From Nocardia inohanensis NBRC 100128 (lineage in GTDB: Bacteria; Actinomycetota; Actinomycetes; Mycobacteriales; Mycobacteriaceae): 64,000 bases of DNA. The stretch lies in assembly GCF_001612945.1 (NCBI RefSeq), contig NZ_BDBK01000001.1, forward strand, positions 558,001 to 622,000, given 5' to 3'. Numbering within the stretch: the stretch's first letter is position 1; each line of letters opens with the position of its first letter. Of the stretch, positions 1-8,149 are shown one piece after another. The position numbers and the translations under genes are program-made. The notes beneath the pieces were generated by a model. That model saw only the letters and a program-made list of their open reading frames with translations, did no database searches and had not been told where the DNA came from.

Positions 1-616
1 GGCGGGCCTGGTGCCAGGATCGGACGAGATCCGGTTCGGGGTCGGTGGCGATCATTTGGTCCGCCAGCGGGGCGAATCGGGTTATCGAGCGCGGGCCGGA
101 TACGGCTACGGCGATGGGCACCGGGTGGTCGGGCAGGTCCCAGATCTTGGCGGCGTCGACGCGGTACCAGTGGCCGTGGCGGCTCACCGTGCCGCCGGAC
201 AGCAGGTCGCGGATGATCTCGATCGCTTCGGCGAGGCGGTCCTGGCGTTCGTCGAGTCCGGGCCAGCCGGCGCCGATGACGTGCTCGTTCAGGCTTTCGC
301 CGCTGCCCAGGCCCAGGGTGAAACGGCCTTCGGACAGGATCTGGAGGGTCGCGGCCTGCTGGGCCACCACGGCGGGGTGGTATCGCATGGTCGGGCAGGT
401 CACGTAGGTCATCATCGGGATGTGGCTGGTCGCGTGGGCGACGGCGCCGAGAGTGGTCCAGGCGTGCGGGGCGTGGCCTTGTTCCTCGAGCCAGGGCGAG
501 TAGTGGTCGCTGCTGACCAGGAAATCGAAGCCGGCGGCTTCGGCGGCGACCGCGTAGGAGACGAGTTCTCGGGGGCCGCTCTGCTCGGTCATCAGGGTGT
601 ATCCGAATCGGGTCAC
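1..616 (-). CDS. LLM-class F420-dependent oxidoreductase, 3' end outside window
   Basis: A luciferase-like TIM-barrel oxidoreductase, cytoplasmic; relatives use reduced F420 or FMN to act on small organic substrates. About 205 residues are visible and the C-terminal part lies before base 1. The N-terminus TRFGYTLMTEQSGP and the segments AGFDFLVSSDHYSPW and GRFTLGLGSGE are typical of the subgroup related to F420-dependent glucose-6-phosphate dehydrogenase. The GTG at 616 is chosen because it gives this family N-terminus and has GGAAGGA about 8 bases upstream; an ATG a few codons inside is the alternative. It is divergent from the exchanger gene. The substrate cannot be read from the sequence. 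Confidence 0.8.
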   Translation of the reverse strand, partial: MTRFGYTLMTEQSGPRELVSYAVAAEAAGFDFLVSSDHYSPWLEEQGHAPHAWTTLGAVAHATSHIPMMTYVTCPTMRYHPAVVAQQAATLQILSEGRFTLGLGSGESLNEHVIGAGWPGLDERQDRLAEAIEIIRDLLSGGTVSRHGHWYRVDAAKIWDLPDHPVPIAVAVSGPRSITRFAPLADQMIATDPEPDLVRSWHQAR

Positions 617-755
617 TGGGGCGTCCTTCCGGTCGGTCGGGCAGATACTTCTCGGCTACCCGTCTTCGGCCGAGTTATCGGGGTGAGCGCGAAGCGTGTC
701 GGCGGCGGCTTCCGATCGTGTTGCGGCGCGGGGCGGGCCTTACGGAGGGATGATC

Positions 756-1847
756 GTGCGCATGGTCTTTTCACGATCGGACGTGCGGCTCATCGGTTTG
801 GCCGGGGTGGTGGTGGCGGGAGCCGCGGTCACCAACTATGCGGAGGTCGGGGGAACGGTCGTGCCGTTCGCCGCCTCCGGGGTCGCGCTGGCGCTGCTGG
901 CCGCGTTGGTGGGGCGCAGTGTCGAGCAGGTGGGGGAGCGGCTGGGGGCCGGAGCCACGGGGGTGGTGCAGAGCGCGCTGGGGAATCTGCCGGAGCTGTT
1001 CGTGGTGCTGTTCGCGTTGAAGAGCGGGCTGTACGAGGTGGCGACGGCGACGATCGTCGGTTCGATCCTCGCCAACGTGCTGCTGGTGCTGGGGCTGGCG
1101 TTCATCGCGGGTGGCGTGAAGAACGGGGTTCAGCGTTTCGACAGCGCCGCGGCCCGCCGGCTTTCCCTGATGTTGACGCTTTCCGTTGCGGCCCTGGTGA
1201 TTCCGGCGCTCACCGCCTTACTGCACACGCCCGCCGCCGGCCATGAGCGCACCCTGTCGATCGCGGTCTCGGTGCTGCTGCTGCTCCTGTTCGGCCTGTC
1301 GTTGCCCGCCGCGATGAAACGCCAGGAACAACCCGCGCCCGACGCCGCCGAGTCCGAAAAGCCTGCGCCCCCGCAACATTCGGAGCCGCGCTGGCCGCTG
1401 TGGCTGGCGGGCACCATGCTCGCCGTCACCGGAGTCGCGGCCGCCTTCGTATCGGATTGGTTCGTCGCCGCCCTCACCCCGGCCATGGATTCCTTGCACA
1501 TCTCCCAAGCCTTCGCCGGTCTGGTGATCGTCGCCATCGCCGGCAACGCGGTGGAGAACGTGGTCGGCATCCAGCTCGCCTACCGCAACCAGCCCGACCA
1601 CGCCCTGTCGGTCATCCTCCAGAGCCCGATCCAGATCGCCATGATGGTCGCCCCCGCCTTGGTCCTGCTGTCTCCACTCGTCGGCGCCTCCTTCACCCTC
1701 GTTCTACCGCCGTTGCTCCTGGTGTCCCTGCTGCTGGCGGTGGTAGTGACCGTGGTGGTGGTCCTCGACGGCGACTCCAACTGGCTCGAAGGCGCGGCCC
1801 TGGTCACCTTGTACGCGATCACGGCGACGGCATTCTGGTGGGGCTGA
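756..1847 (+). CDS. Calcium/proton exchanger (CaCA superfamily)
   Basis: An inner-membrane cation antiporter that would export Ca2+ or another cation in exchange for protons. Two homologous halves of several membrane segments flank a charged loop rich in Pro, Glu and Lys near the middle. The repeat motifs GNLPELFVVLFALKSG in the first half and AGNAVENVVGIQLAY in the second match the paired alpha repeats of CaCA exchangers, including the membrane Glu residues that bind the ion. About 363 residues is a normal length. GGAGGG at 744-749 sits 6 bases before the GTG at 756; ATG codons at 750 and 762 are alternatives. Ion specificity is inferred from family only. Confidence 0.8.
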   Translation: MRMVFSRSDVRLIGLAGVVVAGAAVTNYAEVGGTVVPFAASGVALALLAALVGRSVEQVGERLGAGATGVVQSALGNLPELFVVLFALKSGLYEVATATIVGSILANVLLVLGLAFIAGGVKNGVQRFDSAAARRLSLMLTLSVAALVIPALTALLHTPAAGHERTLSIAVSVLLLLLFGLSLPAAMKRQEQPAPDAAESEKPAPPQHSEPRWPLWLAGTMLAVTGVAAAFVSDWFVAALTPAMDSLHISQAFAGLVIVAIAGNAVENVVGIQLAYRNQPDHALSVILQSPIQIAMMVAPALVLLSPLVGASFTLVLPPLLLVSLLLAVVVTVVVVLDGDSNWLEGAALVTLYAITATAFWWG

Positions 1848-1954
1848 CCGGCGATGCAGCCGAAGAATTGCTGTGACGGTGGGTAGCAGAAACAGCGGTG
1901 GTGTGACACGCTGAACCGGTATTGCAGCGACCACTGAAGGTGCGGGTGTCGACG

Positions 1955-2845
1955 ATGACCGATGTATCCGTTCGCGAGCCGGATGGGGTGTCGAGCGATC
2001 CGGGCCGGATCACCGCGTTCCGGCGCGGTGACCTGGTTTTTCCGGTGCTCGACACCGGGCCGCTCGATGGCACGCCGGTCTTGCTGTTGCACGGGTGGCC
2101 GCAGGATTCGCGCAGCTGGGCGGAGGTCGCGGAGCTGCTGAACGAAGCCGGGTACCGGACCTTCGCGCCCGATCTGCGCGGAGCGAGCGCCACGGCGTCC
2201 CCGCGCTCACGCTGGGCGTACCGGCTCGAGGAACTCGCCGGTGACGTGCTGGCGATGGTCGAGCAGATCGGCCGGCCGGTGCACGTGGTCGGCCACGATT
2301 GGGGCGCGGCCGCGGGCTGGGCGGCCGCGACGGCCGGACACTCCGGAATGCTTTCGCTCGCAGCGCTTTCGGTACCGCATCCGGGCGCGTTCGCGCGGGC
2401 CATGGTCACCACTCGGCAGTCGATGGCGTCCTGGTACATGTACGTCTTCCAGCTGCCCGTACTGCCCGAACTGATGGTGCGCACCGGGCTGTTCCGCCGG
2501 ATGCTGAAGCAGACCGGGCAATCCCCGGCAGTGGCGCTGCGTGACTCGGATCGCTTGCGCGACAGGGTGATCGCGCGCGGCGGCCTCAATTGGTATCGAG
2601 GCATGCCGATCTCCTCACCTCGGATGCTGCGCGCCCGGGTCGCGGTACCGGTACTACAGCTCTGGAGCGACGGCGATACCGCGGTGCTCGAACACGGTCC
2701 GCGGCTCACGGGCCGTTATGTCGACGGCCCGTTCCGCTTCGAGGTGGTTCCGGGTGTCTCGCACTGGCTGCCGGACGAAGCGCCCGCGCCGGTCGCCGCC
2801 CTGCTGATCGAGCATTTCGCGGCGAGCGGCGCGGCGGGCGACTGA
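1955..2845 (+). CDS. Alpha/beta hydrolase, epoxide hydrolase-like
   Basis: A soluble alpha/beta-fold hydrolase of about 296 residues. It has the oxyanion-hole HGWPQDS, the nucleophile elbow GHDWGAA with Asp115 as the nucleophile, and GVSHWLPDE with His270 as the base. An Asp nucleophile followed by Trp is the pattern of epoxide hydrolases and haloalkane dehalogenases, which form an ester intermediate; HGWP favours epoxide hydrolase. The start is the ATG at 1955; in-frame GTG codons at 1940 and 1946 are possible, and GAAGG at 1936-1940 fits the 1946 start better. The gene stands alone. Substrate unknown. Confidence 0.75.
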   Translation: MTDVSVREPDGVSSDPGRITAFRRGDLVFPVLDTGPLDGTPVLLLHGWPQDSRSWAEVAELLNEAGYRTFAPDLRGASATASPRSRWAYRLEELAGDVLAMVEQIGRPVHVVGHDWGAAAGWAAATAGHSGMLSLAALSVPHPGAFARAMVTTRQSMASWYMYVFQLPVLPELMVRTGLFRRMLKQTGQSPAVALRDSDRLRDRVIARGGLNWYRGMPISSPRMLRARVAVPVLQLWSDGDTAVLEHGPRLTGRYVDGPFRFEVVPGVSHWLPDEAPAPVAALLIEHFAASGAAGD

Positions 2846-2958
2846 CCCGAAACCTGGCCGACTCCGCATGTCGCGCTGCGATAAGCGAACTACACGGTCG
2901 TTCTTAAGGTCCCGCACCTACGGTCGGCGCACGGCGTGCGCGAGGTGGGGAGGATCCG

Positions 2959-4341
2959 ATGGCGGAGACGGGTGTGGCCGAGGTGGCCGAGTCGTCGGAC
3001 GACACGACACCGCAACCCGGCGGGCAGGAGGGTGCCGAAGGGTGGCGGCCGGCGACTCGTATCGGATTTCGTTTCGGAGTCTGCTATTTCGGGCTCTTCG
3101 GAGTGGCCGGGGTGCTGGGGATGGTGCCGATTCTGTTGGCGGGGATGGGGATCGACGCGGGGTGGGCGTCGGTGCTGGATGTGCTGACCTCGGCGCGGAC
3201 GCCGATCGAGTGGGCGGCCACTCATGTGCTGGGGTTGCGGGTGACGAGTACGCAGGTGGGGAGCGACAGCGCGTATCAGTGGACGGCGCTGTTTCTGATT
3301 GTGGTGATCGCGGTGGCGGCCACGGGGGTGTGGTCGGTGCTGGATCGGCGGCGGCTGCGGTATACGCGGCTGTACGGGTGGTCGCGGGTGGGGTTCCGGT
3401 TCGTGCTGGCGATCGCGATGTTCTATTTCGGGATGGCCAAGGCGATTCCGACGCAGATGCCGTTCGTGTTGAACAGGCTGGTGGAGCCGTTCGGGAATTT
3501 CAGTCCGGAGGGGGTGCTGTGGTCGCAGGTGAGTGTGTCCACGCCGTATCAGATCTCACTCGGGGTGGCGGAATTGCTGGCGGGGGTGCTGTTGGTGGTG
3601 CCGCGGGCGGCTACGGCGGGAGCGCTGCTCTGTGCGGTGGATATGACGCAGGTGTTCCTGCTCAACATGACCTACGACATTCGGTTGAAGACGGTGTCGG
3701 CGCAGTTTCTGCTGTTGAGCCTGTTTCTGCTGGCGCCGCATGCCAGACGGTTGTCCGTGGTGTTGTTCTCCGACCGCGCCGCGCCCGCGATCCGGTCGTA
3801 TCCGCTGTTCGATTCCGCGCGGGCTGACCGGATCGCGCTGATCGCTCAACTGGTGGTGGGGGTGACGCTGTTCGGTTTGATCGGTGCGCAGAACTGGCGG
3901 CAGTGGCGTAACCCGGTGCCCGAGCTGTACGGGATCTATCAGGTGGATGGCTTCTCTTCGGAGGGTTATGCCCGCGATCCGCTGCTGACCGATGAATTGC
4001 GTTGGCGGCGAGTCGTTGTCGATCGGCCCTTCCATGTCTCCGATCCGGTGGTGCTCACCATTCAGCACATGGATGATTCGTTCGAGATGTACGGCGGCAC
4101 CATCGATCCGAAGCGGCACTTCATCGACCTGCATCACCGGATCGCCCTGGGCACCTACGAGGAGACGCCGGTGCATGTGCGGCTCACCTATTGGTGGCCC
4201 GGTCCCGGCCGCATCATCATCGATGCCGACGACTACGACGGGCATCGCATCCACGCCTCCTTCACCGAGCTCGATACCGAGTCGTTCCCGCTGTTGGAGC
4301 GCGGGTTCAGCTGGGTGCAGGAGCAGCCCTACAATCGCTGA
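2959..4341 (+). CDS. DoxX-like multi-pass membrane protein
   Basis: A membrane protein of 460 residues whose function I do not know. A hydrophilic N-terminus of about 35 residues is followed by membrane segments near residues 37-57, 105-125, 150-165, 200-225 and 235-255, a further segment near 295, and then a soluble C-terminal domain of about 150 residues. The central part, with FYFGMAKAIPTQMPF and a GVAELLAGVLLVVPR segment, resembles DoxX/SURF4-type proteins but the protein is much longer than DoxX itself. The start has a strong site (GGGGAGG, about 6 bases upstream). It ends immediately before the convergent gene at 4343. Confidence 0.6.
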   Translation: MAETGVAEVAESSDDTTPQPGGQEGAEGWRPATRIGFRFGVCYFGLFGVAGVLGMVPILLAGMGIDAGWASVLDVLTSARTPIEWAATHVLGLRVTSTQVGSDSAYQWTALFLIVVIAVAATGVWSVLDRRRLRYTRLYGWSRVGFRFVLAIAMFYFGMAKAIPTQMPFVLNRLVEPFGNFSPEGVLWSQVSVSTPYQISLGVAELLAGVLLVVPRAATAGALLCAVDMTQVFLLNMTYDIRLKTVSAQFLLLSLFLLAPHARRLSVVLFSDRAAPAIRSYPLFDSARADRIALIAQLVVGVTLFGLIGAQNWRQWRNPVPELYGIYQVDGFSSEGYARDPLLTDELRWRRVVVDRPFHVSDPVVLTIQHMDDSFEMYGGTIDPKRHFIDLHHRIALGTYEETPVHVRLTYWWPGPGRIIIDADDYDGHRIHASFTELDTESFPLLERGFSWVQEQPYNR

Positions 4342-4342
4342 A

Positions 4343-4726
4343 CTAGGTTGCGTCGAGCACGCTTACGGCGACCCCGTAGGGCAGGAACCGCACCCGCCGG
4401 GTCGCGTCCGTATTGTCGCGGTGCGCGCGCAGGGCCTCGAGTTCGCTCGGGAAGACCTGATCCACCCTGGCCCCGCCGTCCTCGTCGAGGGTGTAGATCG
4501 CCCATACCCCGCTGCCGGTCTCGCCGGCGGTGTCACCCTCGGGCTTGGCCGTGCGCGGCCGTTCCGGCTGCACGAACTGCCCCAGCAGCCCGGCGAGGGT
4601 GTTCAGGCTGGTGCGGTCGACGTATTCGGCGGCTTTGCCGAGCAGGTCCCGCATCTCGATTCCGGCCTCGCGCAGTGCGCGTTCGAAATCCTCCGGGTCG
4701 ATTCCGAAAGGTCCATTGGTTGCCAT
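4343..4726 (-). CDS. Conserved hypothetical protein, 127 aa
   Basis: An unrecognised small soluble acidic protein. The N-terminal half is helical (DPEDFERALREAGIEMRDLL, then a segment ending in LLGQFVQPERP). A short Gly/Glu-rich linker leads to a compact C-terminal domain starting SGVWAIYTLDEDG that looks like a beta-rich fold. The start is the ATG at 4726, with GGAAGAAG just upstream; the open frame runs further but without a site. It is convergent with the DoxX-like gene, whose stop lies one base from its own. The W-AIY core and the VDQVFPSELEALRAH stretch are probably the conserved part. Confidence 0.6.
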   Translation of the reverse strand: MATNGPFGIDPEDFERALREAGIEMRDLLGKAAEYVDRTSLNTLAGLLGQFVQPERPRTAKPEGDTAGETGSGVWAIYTLDEDGGARVDQVFPSELEALRAHRDNTDATRRVRFLPYGVAVSVLDAT

Positions 4727-4940
4727 CGCATCTTCTTCCCGCGGCCGAATCCAGCGTTCGCCCCCAGTGTCCTCGCGCGGTCGGCCCCGCGCCACGTTCG
4801 CGTCGCGCCGGATGGGACGAATGCGGCGTCGAATCGCGGTGGCGCGCCGACACTCGGGCAAGATCCGGGATTCTCGCGAACATGTGGCAACCTATCCGGT
4901 GCTTCAGCGAAGGCTGGATTTGTGGATCGAGGAGCGGTGT

Positions 4941-5354
4941 ATGGCGAAAATGGGTAGGCGGAAGCGGTCCAGGCTCATCACTCAGGGTCTGCTGACTTCC
5001 GGTAAGACGCGTCCCGAGGGTAAGAAGCAGCCGGAACCGGTGGCCGCGAAGCCGGCGGAGGCGCCGAAGCCGGTGGCCGCAGCGGTCGCTCCGGCGGCTG
5101 CGGGCGAGCCGGATATCAAGGCGCTGGCGGAGCGGGTGAAGGCGCGCCGTAAGGAAAACGGCTGGACGCAGGCGGATGTGGCGCGCAAGGGCGGTCCGGC
5201 CGCCGGCGCGATCAGCCAGATCGAACGCTGCCTGATGGAGTCCCCGGCCGCGGATGTGCTGGAGAAGCTGGATACGGCGCTGGAATGGCCGGCCGGTACC
5301 GCCGACAGCATCCTGAAGGGTACGGCGGCCACACTGGTCGGCGCCGCGGGCTGA
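4941..5354 (+). CDS. Small HTH (XRE/Cro-like) protein
   Basis: A basic N-terminus (MAKMGRRKRSR) and an Ala/Pro/Lys linker precede a helix-turn-helix at about residues 63-130, with KALAERVKARRKENGWTQAD, a GGPAAGAISQIE recognition region and LEKLDTALEW. This is the XRE/Cro fold, so DNA binding is likely, but its target is unknown. The ATG at 4941 has GAGGAG upstream. The Ala/Pro/Lys linker is similar to the low-complexity arms of nucleoid-associated proteins. A hairpin follows the stop. The neighbours are not obviously related. Confidence 0.65.
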   Translation: MAKMGRRKRSRLITQGLLTSGKTRPEGKKQPEPVAAKPAEAPKPVAAAVAPAAAGEPDIKALAERVKARRKENGWTQADVARKGGPAAGAISQIERCLMESPAADVLEKLDTALEWPAGTADSILKGTAATLVGAAG

Positions 5355-5363
5355 CGGTGTGGA

Positions 5364-5399
5364 ACAAGGCCCCGGCCGGAATCCCGTTCGGGGCCTTGT
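5364..5399. terminator. Hairpin terminator between convergent genes
   Basis: ACAAGGCCCCG at 5364-5374 pairs perfectly with CGGGGCCTTGT at 5389-5399 across a 14-base loop. It lies between the stops of the HTH gene and the SDR gene, which face each other. No T tract follows, as is common in actinobacteria. Confidence 0.65.
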
Positions 5400-5405
5400 G
5401 AATTG

Positions 5406-6188
5406 CTACGTGTGTGCCGCGCCGTCGATGCGGATCTCGGTGCCGCTGATGAAGCGGCCGTCGTCGGAGACCAGCATGGCGATGACGCCCGCCACGTTCT
5501 CGGGTCCGGCCAATTCCTCCGGATTGTCCTGCGGCAGTACCGCGATCAGGCGACCGAACAACGACCAGTCGGAATCCTGGGGGAGGTAGCCGGGGGTCGC
5601 ATCGGTGATGCCGGACTTGATGCCGCCCGGCGCGACGCTCACCGCGCGCAGCCCCTGCTTGCCGTACTCCAAGGCCAGCACATGGGTCAGCGTCTGAATG
5701 CCGCCCTTGCTCGCCGAGTACGCCGCCATGTACGGGTGCGCGAAATTGGCGGAGGTGGAGCTGAAGTTGACGACGGTGCTGCGCGGGTTGGCCAGCAGCG
5801 CCGGCAGCGCCTCGCGGATCACCAGGAAGGTACCGGTGAGGTTGACGTTGATGATCTGGTTCCACAGTTCCAGGGACGTTTCGTGAGTGTGCGCGGCCCG
5901 CAGGATGCCCGCCGCGTTCACCAATGCGTCCAGCCCGCCGAGCGATTCGATGGCGCTCGCCACGCCCGCGACCACCTCGGCCTCGGCGCCGATATTCATT
6001 TCCAGGGTGGTCAGCCGCCCGTCGGTGCCCGCCTCGGCCGCCTGCTTGCGGGTCAACTCGAGGCCCTCGGTATTGACGTCGGCGCCGGCGACGATCGCGC
6101 CTTCGGACAGCAGTCGGAGAACGGTGGCCTGGCCGATGCCGGATCCGGCGCCGGTTACCAGAATGCGGCGCTGTTCGAGACGGTTCAT
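5406..6188 (-). CDS. SDR family oxidoreductase
   Basis: A classical short-chain dehydrogenase of 260 residues. The nucleotide-binding motif is VTGAGSGIGQA near residue 12, with Asp at the end of beta-2 (AGADVN) suggesting NAD+ preference. NAAG, a catalytic Ser in NFSSTSANF, and the YMAAYSASKGG Tyr/Lys region are present, and the PGGI segment after the active site is normal. The substrate is unknown. It is transcribed away from the TetR gene at 6286, and this layout suggests control by that regulator. Confidence 0.8.
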   Translation of the reverse strand: MNRLEQRRILVTGAGSGIGQATVLRLLSEGAIVAGADVNTEGLELTRKQAAEAGTDGRLTTLEMNIGAEAEVVAGVASAIESLGGLDALVNAAGILRAAHTHETSLELWNQIINVNLTGTFLVIREALPALLANPRSTVVNFSSTSANFAHPYMAAYSASKGGIQTLTHVLALEYGKQGLRAVSVAPGGIKSGITDATPGYLPQDSDWSLFGRLIAVLPQDNPEELAGPENVAGVIAMLVSDDGRFISGTEIRIDGAAHT

Positions 6189-6229
6189 GGATCACTTCCT
6201 GATCGGTGGAGCTAGTTTCTGTCACACTA

Positions 6230-6243
6230 TGCCAAAAATGGCA
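6230..6243. promoter_or_regulatory. Candidate TetR operator (palindrome)
   Basis: TGCCA-AAAA-TGGCA, a perfect 5-base inverted repeat with a 4-base spacer, lies in the 97-base gap between the divergent SDR and TetR genes. Its position suits an operator controlling both genes. It is short, so the assignment is inferential. Confidence 0.4.
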
Positions 6244-6285
6244 CTCCGCGCCATCAAATGTTTTCGCCCTCGGTACAGTGCCCGG

Positions 6286-6903
6286 ATGAGCAGCGAGCGA
6301 AATCGCGCCGGGCGTCCGGCGCTGAGCGAGACCCGCCGCGCCGCCACCCGCCGGCAGGTGGCGATGGTCGCGGCGCACCTGTTCATCGAAAACGGCTACA
6401 CCGCAACGACTGTCGAGGAGATCGCGGCGGCCGCGGGGATGGGGCTGCGCACCTTCTACCGCTACTTCGCCGGCAAGGAGGATGTGGTCGCGCCGCTGCT
6501 GGCCATCGGCACCCAGGCGTGGGCGGACGAACTGGCCGCGTGCCCGCCCGAACTTCCACTGCGCGAGGCGCTGGGCCGGTCCTATCGCACCGCCACCGCG
6601 GGCGCGCTGGCCGCGGAGGGTATCGCGGAGAACCGATTGCGCCCGCTGGTCCGGGCCGCCACCCAGCTTCCCGCGCTGCGCGCGACTTGGCTACGCGTGC
6701 AACACGATTGCGAAACCCAGCTGATCCCCATCATCGCCGCCCGCACCGGCCGCCCCGCCGACGATCTCGATGTCGCGCTCGCCGCCGCCATGGCCAATAC
6801 GGCCGTCCGCCTGGCCACCGAGCTCTGGGCGGCGGGCGATCGAGCCGGCTCCGCCGCGGACGTCGTCGATACCTGCCTCGCCCGGATCACCTCGACCTGG
6901 TGA
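6286..6903 (+). CDS. TetR family transcriptional regulator
   Basis: A one-component repressor of 205 residues. The N-terminal HTH, about residues 20-65, reads VAAHLFIENGYTATTVEEIA then AAGMGLRTFYRYFAGKED, which is the TetR signature. The C-terminal helical half is the ligand-binding and dimer domain. It is divergent from the SDR at 5406-6188, the common arrangement in which the regulator represses the neighbouring enzyme until its ligand appears. The ATG at 6286 has weak upstream pairing but gives the family N-terminus. Confidence 0.8.
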   Translation: MSSERNRAGRPALSETRRAATRRQVAMVAAHLFIENGYTATTVEEIAAAAGMGLRTFYRYFAGKEDVVAPLLAIGTQAWADELAACPPELPLREALGRSYRTATAGALAAEGIAENRLRPLVRAATQLPALRATWLRVQHDCETQLIPIIAARTGRPADDLDVALAAAMANTAVRLATELWAAGDRAGSAADVVDTCLARITSTW

Positions 6904-6916
6904 CCTCGTCCGCCGG

Positions 6917-7534
6917 CTACTGCTCGACGCGCTCGTGGATAGTGAGCAGCAGGTGGTCGAAGAACGACACGATCTCCGGGGCGGCGGCGGGCACGGTCGG
7001 CAGTTCGCGGATCAATTGTTCGGCGAGCGTGCGCAATTTGACGTTGGTCTCCTGCGAGCGCCAGGTCAGGATCTTGAACGCCTGATTGGCATTGATGCCG
7101 TACATGCGCATCAGCACGCCCTTGGCCTGTTCGATGACCGCGCGCGCCGCGATCAGATCCGGCAGGCGTTGATCGAGCACATCGCGTTCGGCGTCGGCGA
7201 TGGTGCCCGACAGGTCGATATAGAAACCGGTGGTGCCGACGGGGTTTCCGACCTCGTCCAGAATGCGGTCGGCGACCACCATGACGGTGTGCTCGGTACC
7301 GACCGCGTCGAGGAAGCGGTGCCGGCTGGAGAACGGTTCGCCATGATCGATCGAACGGGCGATGGCCGCCGCGACGTGCTCGCGGTCGTCCGGATGTTTG
7401 TGTGCCAGCAGCAGTTCGGTGGTCGGCTCGATCTCGTCGGGCAGATACCCGTGCATCCGGTACAGCTCCGGCGACCACTCCCAGCGCCGGGACTCGAACC
7501 AGAAACGGAAGCTTCCGGTCTGCGTGCGGGTCAT
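6917..7534 (-). CDS. PAS-ANTAR domain protein (putative RNA-binding antiterminator)
   Basis: About 205 residues. The N-terminal 110 residues form a PAS fold (WEWSPELYRMHGYLPDEI, HKHPDDREHV, GTTGFYIDLSG). The C-terminal region (LIAARAVIEQAKGVLMRMYG, then NANQAFKILTWRSQ) is an ANTAR domain, which in known cases binds RNA hairpins to prevent transcription termination. Actinobacteria carry several such proteins. The ATG at 7534 has GAGGGG upstream. It is divergent from the MerR gene; a sigma-A-like promoter is visible at 7580-7608. The signal sensed by the PAS domain and its RNA targets are unknown. Confidence 0.8.
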   Translation of the reverse strand: MTRTQTGSFRFWFESRRWEWSPELYRMHGYLPDEIEPTTELLLAHKHPDDREHVAAAIARSIDHGEPFSSRHRFLDAVGTEHTVMVVADRILDEVGNPVGTTGFYIDLSGTIADAERDVLDQRLPDLIAARAVIEQAKGVLMRMYGINANQAFKILTWRSQETNVKLRTLAEQLIRELPTVPAAAPEIVSFFDHLLLTIHERVEQ

Positions 7535-7579
7535 CGCCTGCCCCTCGGTTAGGATATCTATGCCCAAAAGAACAGATTT

Positions 7580-7608
7580 CTTATAGCACCACCGAAAGAT
7601 GGGTGCAA
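7580..7608 (-). promoter_or_regulatory. Housekeeping-type promoter of the PAS-ANTAR gene
   Basis: On the minus strand TTGCAC (7608-7603) and TATAAG (7585-7580) are separated by exactly 17 bases. This is close to the sigma-70/sigma-A consensus and lies 46 bases before the start at 7534. Confidence 0.55.
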
Positions 7609-7649
7609 GACTGTGAGTGGAGTCTGTTCGGATCGAGGAAGGATCGGTG

Positions 7650-7994
7650 GTGTCGGGATCGCAGCAACGTTCACATGAGAAGGGGTCACCACCCGACGCG
7701 ACGCGCGGGGTCTACAGCATTTCGGTGGTGGCCGAACTGACCGGCATCGGCGCTCAGACCCTGCGGCTGTACGAACAACACGGCCTGCTCGCCCCCGCCC
7801 GCAGCGCCGGCGGCACCCGCCGCTACAGCGGTGACGACCTGGCCCGGGTGCGGCGCATCGGCCGATTGGTCGAGCAAGGGGTCAATCTGGCCGCGATCGG
7901 CCGCATTCTCGAGCTCGAAGACGCCAATTCCGAGCTGCACGCGGACAATCGGCGACTGGAAGCCGACAACCAGCGCTTACGGCGAGAAAATTGA
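7650..7994 (+). CDS. MerR family transcriptional regulator
   Basis: About 114 residues. After about 22 disordered residues the MerR winged helix begins at VYSISVVAELTGIGAQTLRL, followed by YEQHGLLAPARSAGGTRRYS and the second helix set. A coiled coil (NSELHADNRRLEADNQRLRR) at the end would be the dimer helix. There is no Cys-containing metal loop, so it is closer to HspR-type repressors than to metal sensors. The start is taken as GTG 7650, because AGGAAGGA ends 6 bases upstream; GTG 7617 is possible. Target genes are not evident, though it is divergent from the PAS-ANTAR gene. Confidence 0.75.
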   Translation: MSGSQQRSHEKGSPPDATRGVYSISVVAELTGIGAQTLRLYEQHGLLAPARSAGGTRRYSGDDLARVRRIGRLVEQGVNLAAIGRILELEDANSELHADNRRLEADNQRLRREN

Positions 7995-8149
7995 ATAGCA
8001 CCGGCACGCCGGAGGTGTGAACCGGGCCGGAAACGGGCACTCTTCCGACAGGGTCGAGCAGTCTGCCCAGTCTCGCGGATGCACCGTGGAGGCGTTTCGT
8101 CGGCGTACGGCCGCGTGCCGGGCGCCACACATGGGCTGAGGTCCTGATC

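Noticed and set aside
11..1246. 411-residue plus-strand frame at the window start
   Set aside because: It runs through the LLM oxidoreductase gene on the other strand and into the exchanger gene; composition is Arg/Gly repeats.
3556..4254. Antisense His/Gln/Pro-rich frame in the DoxX-like gene
   Set aside because: Low complexity and overlapping a well-supported membrane protein.
5212..6378. 388-residue antisense frame over the SDR and HTH genes
   Set aside because: Repetitive Arg/Gly composition, and it crosses two supported genes and a terminator.
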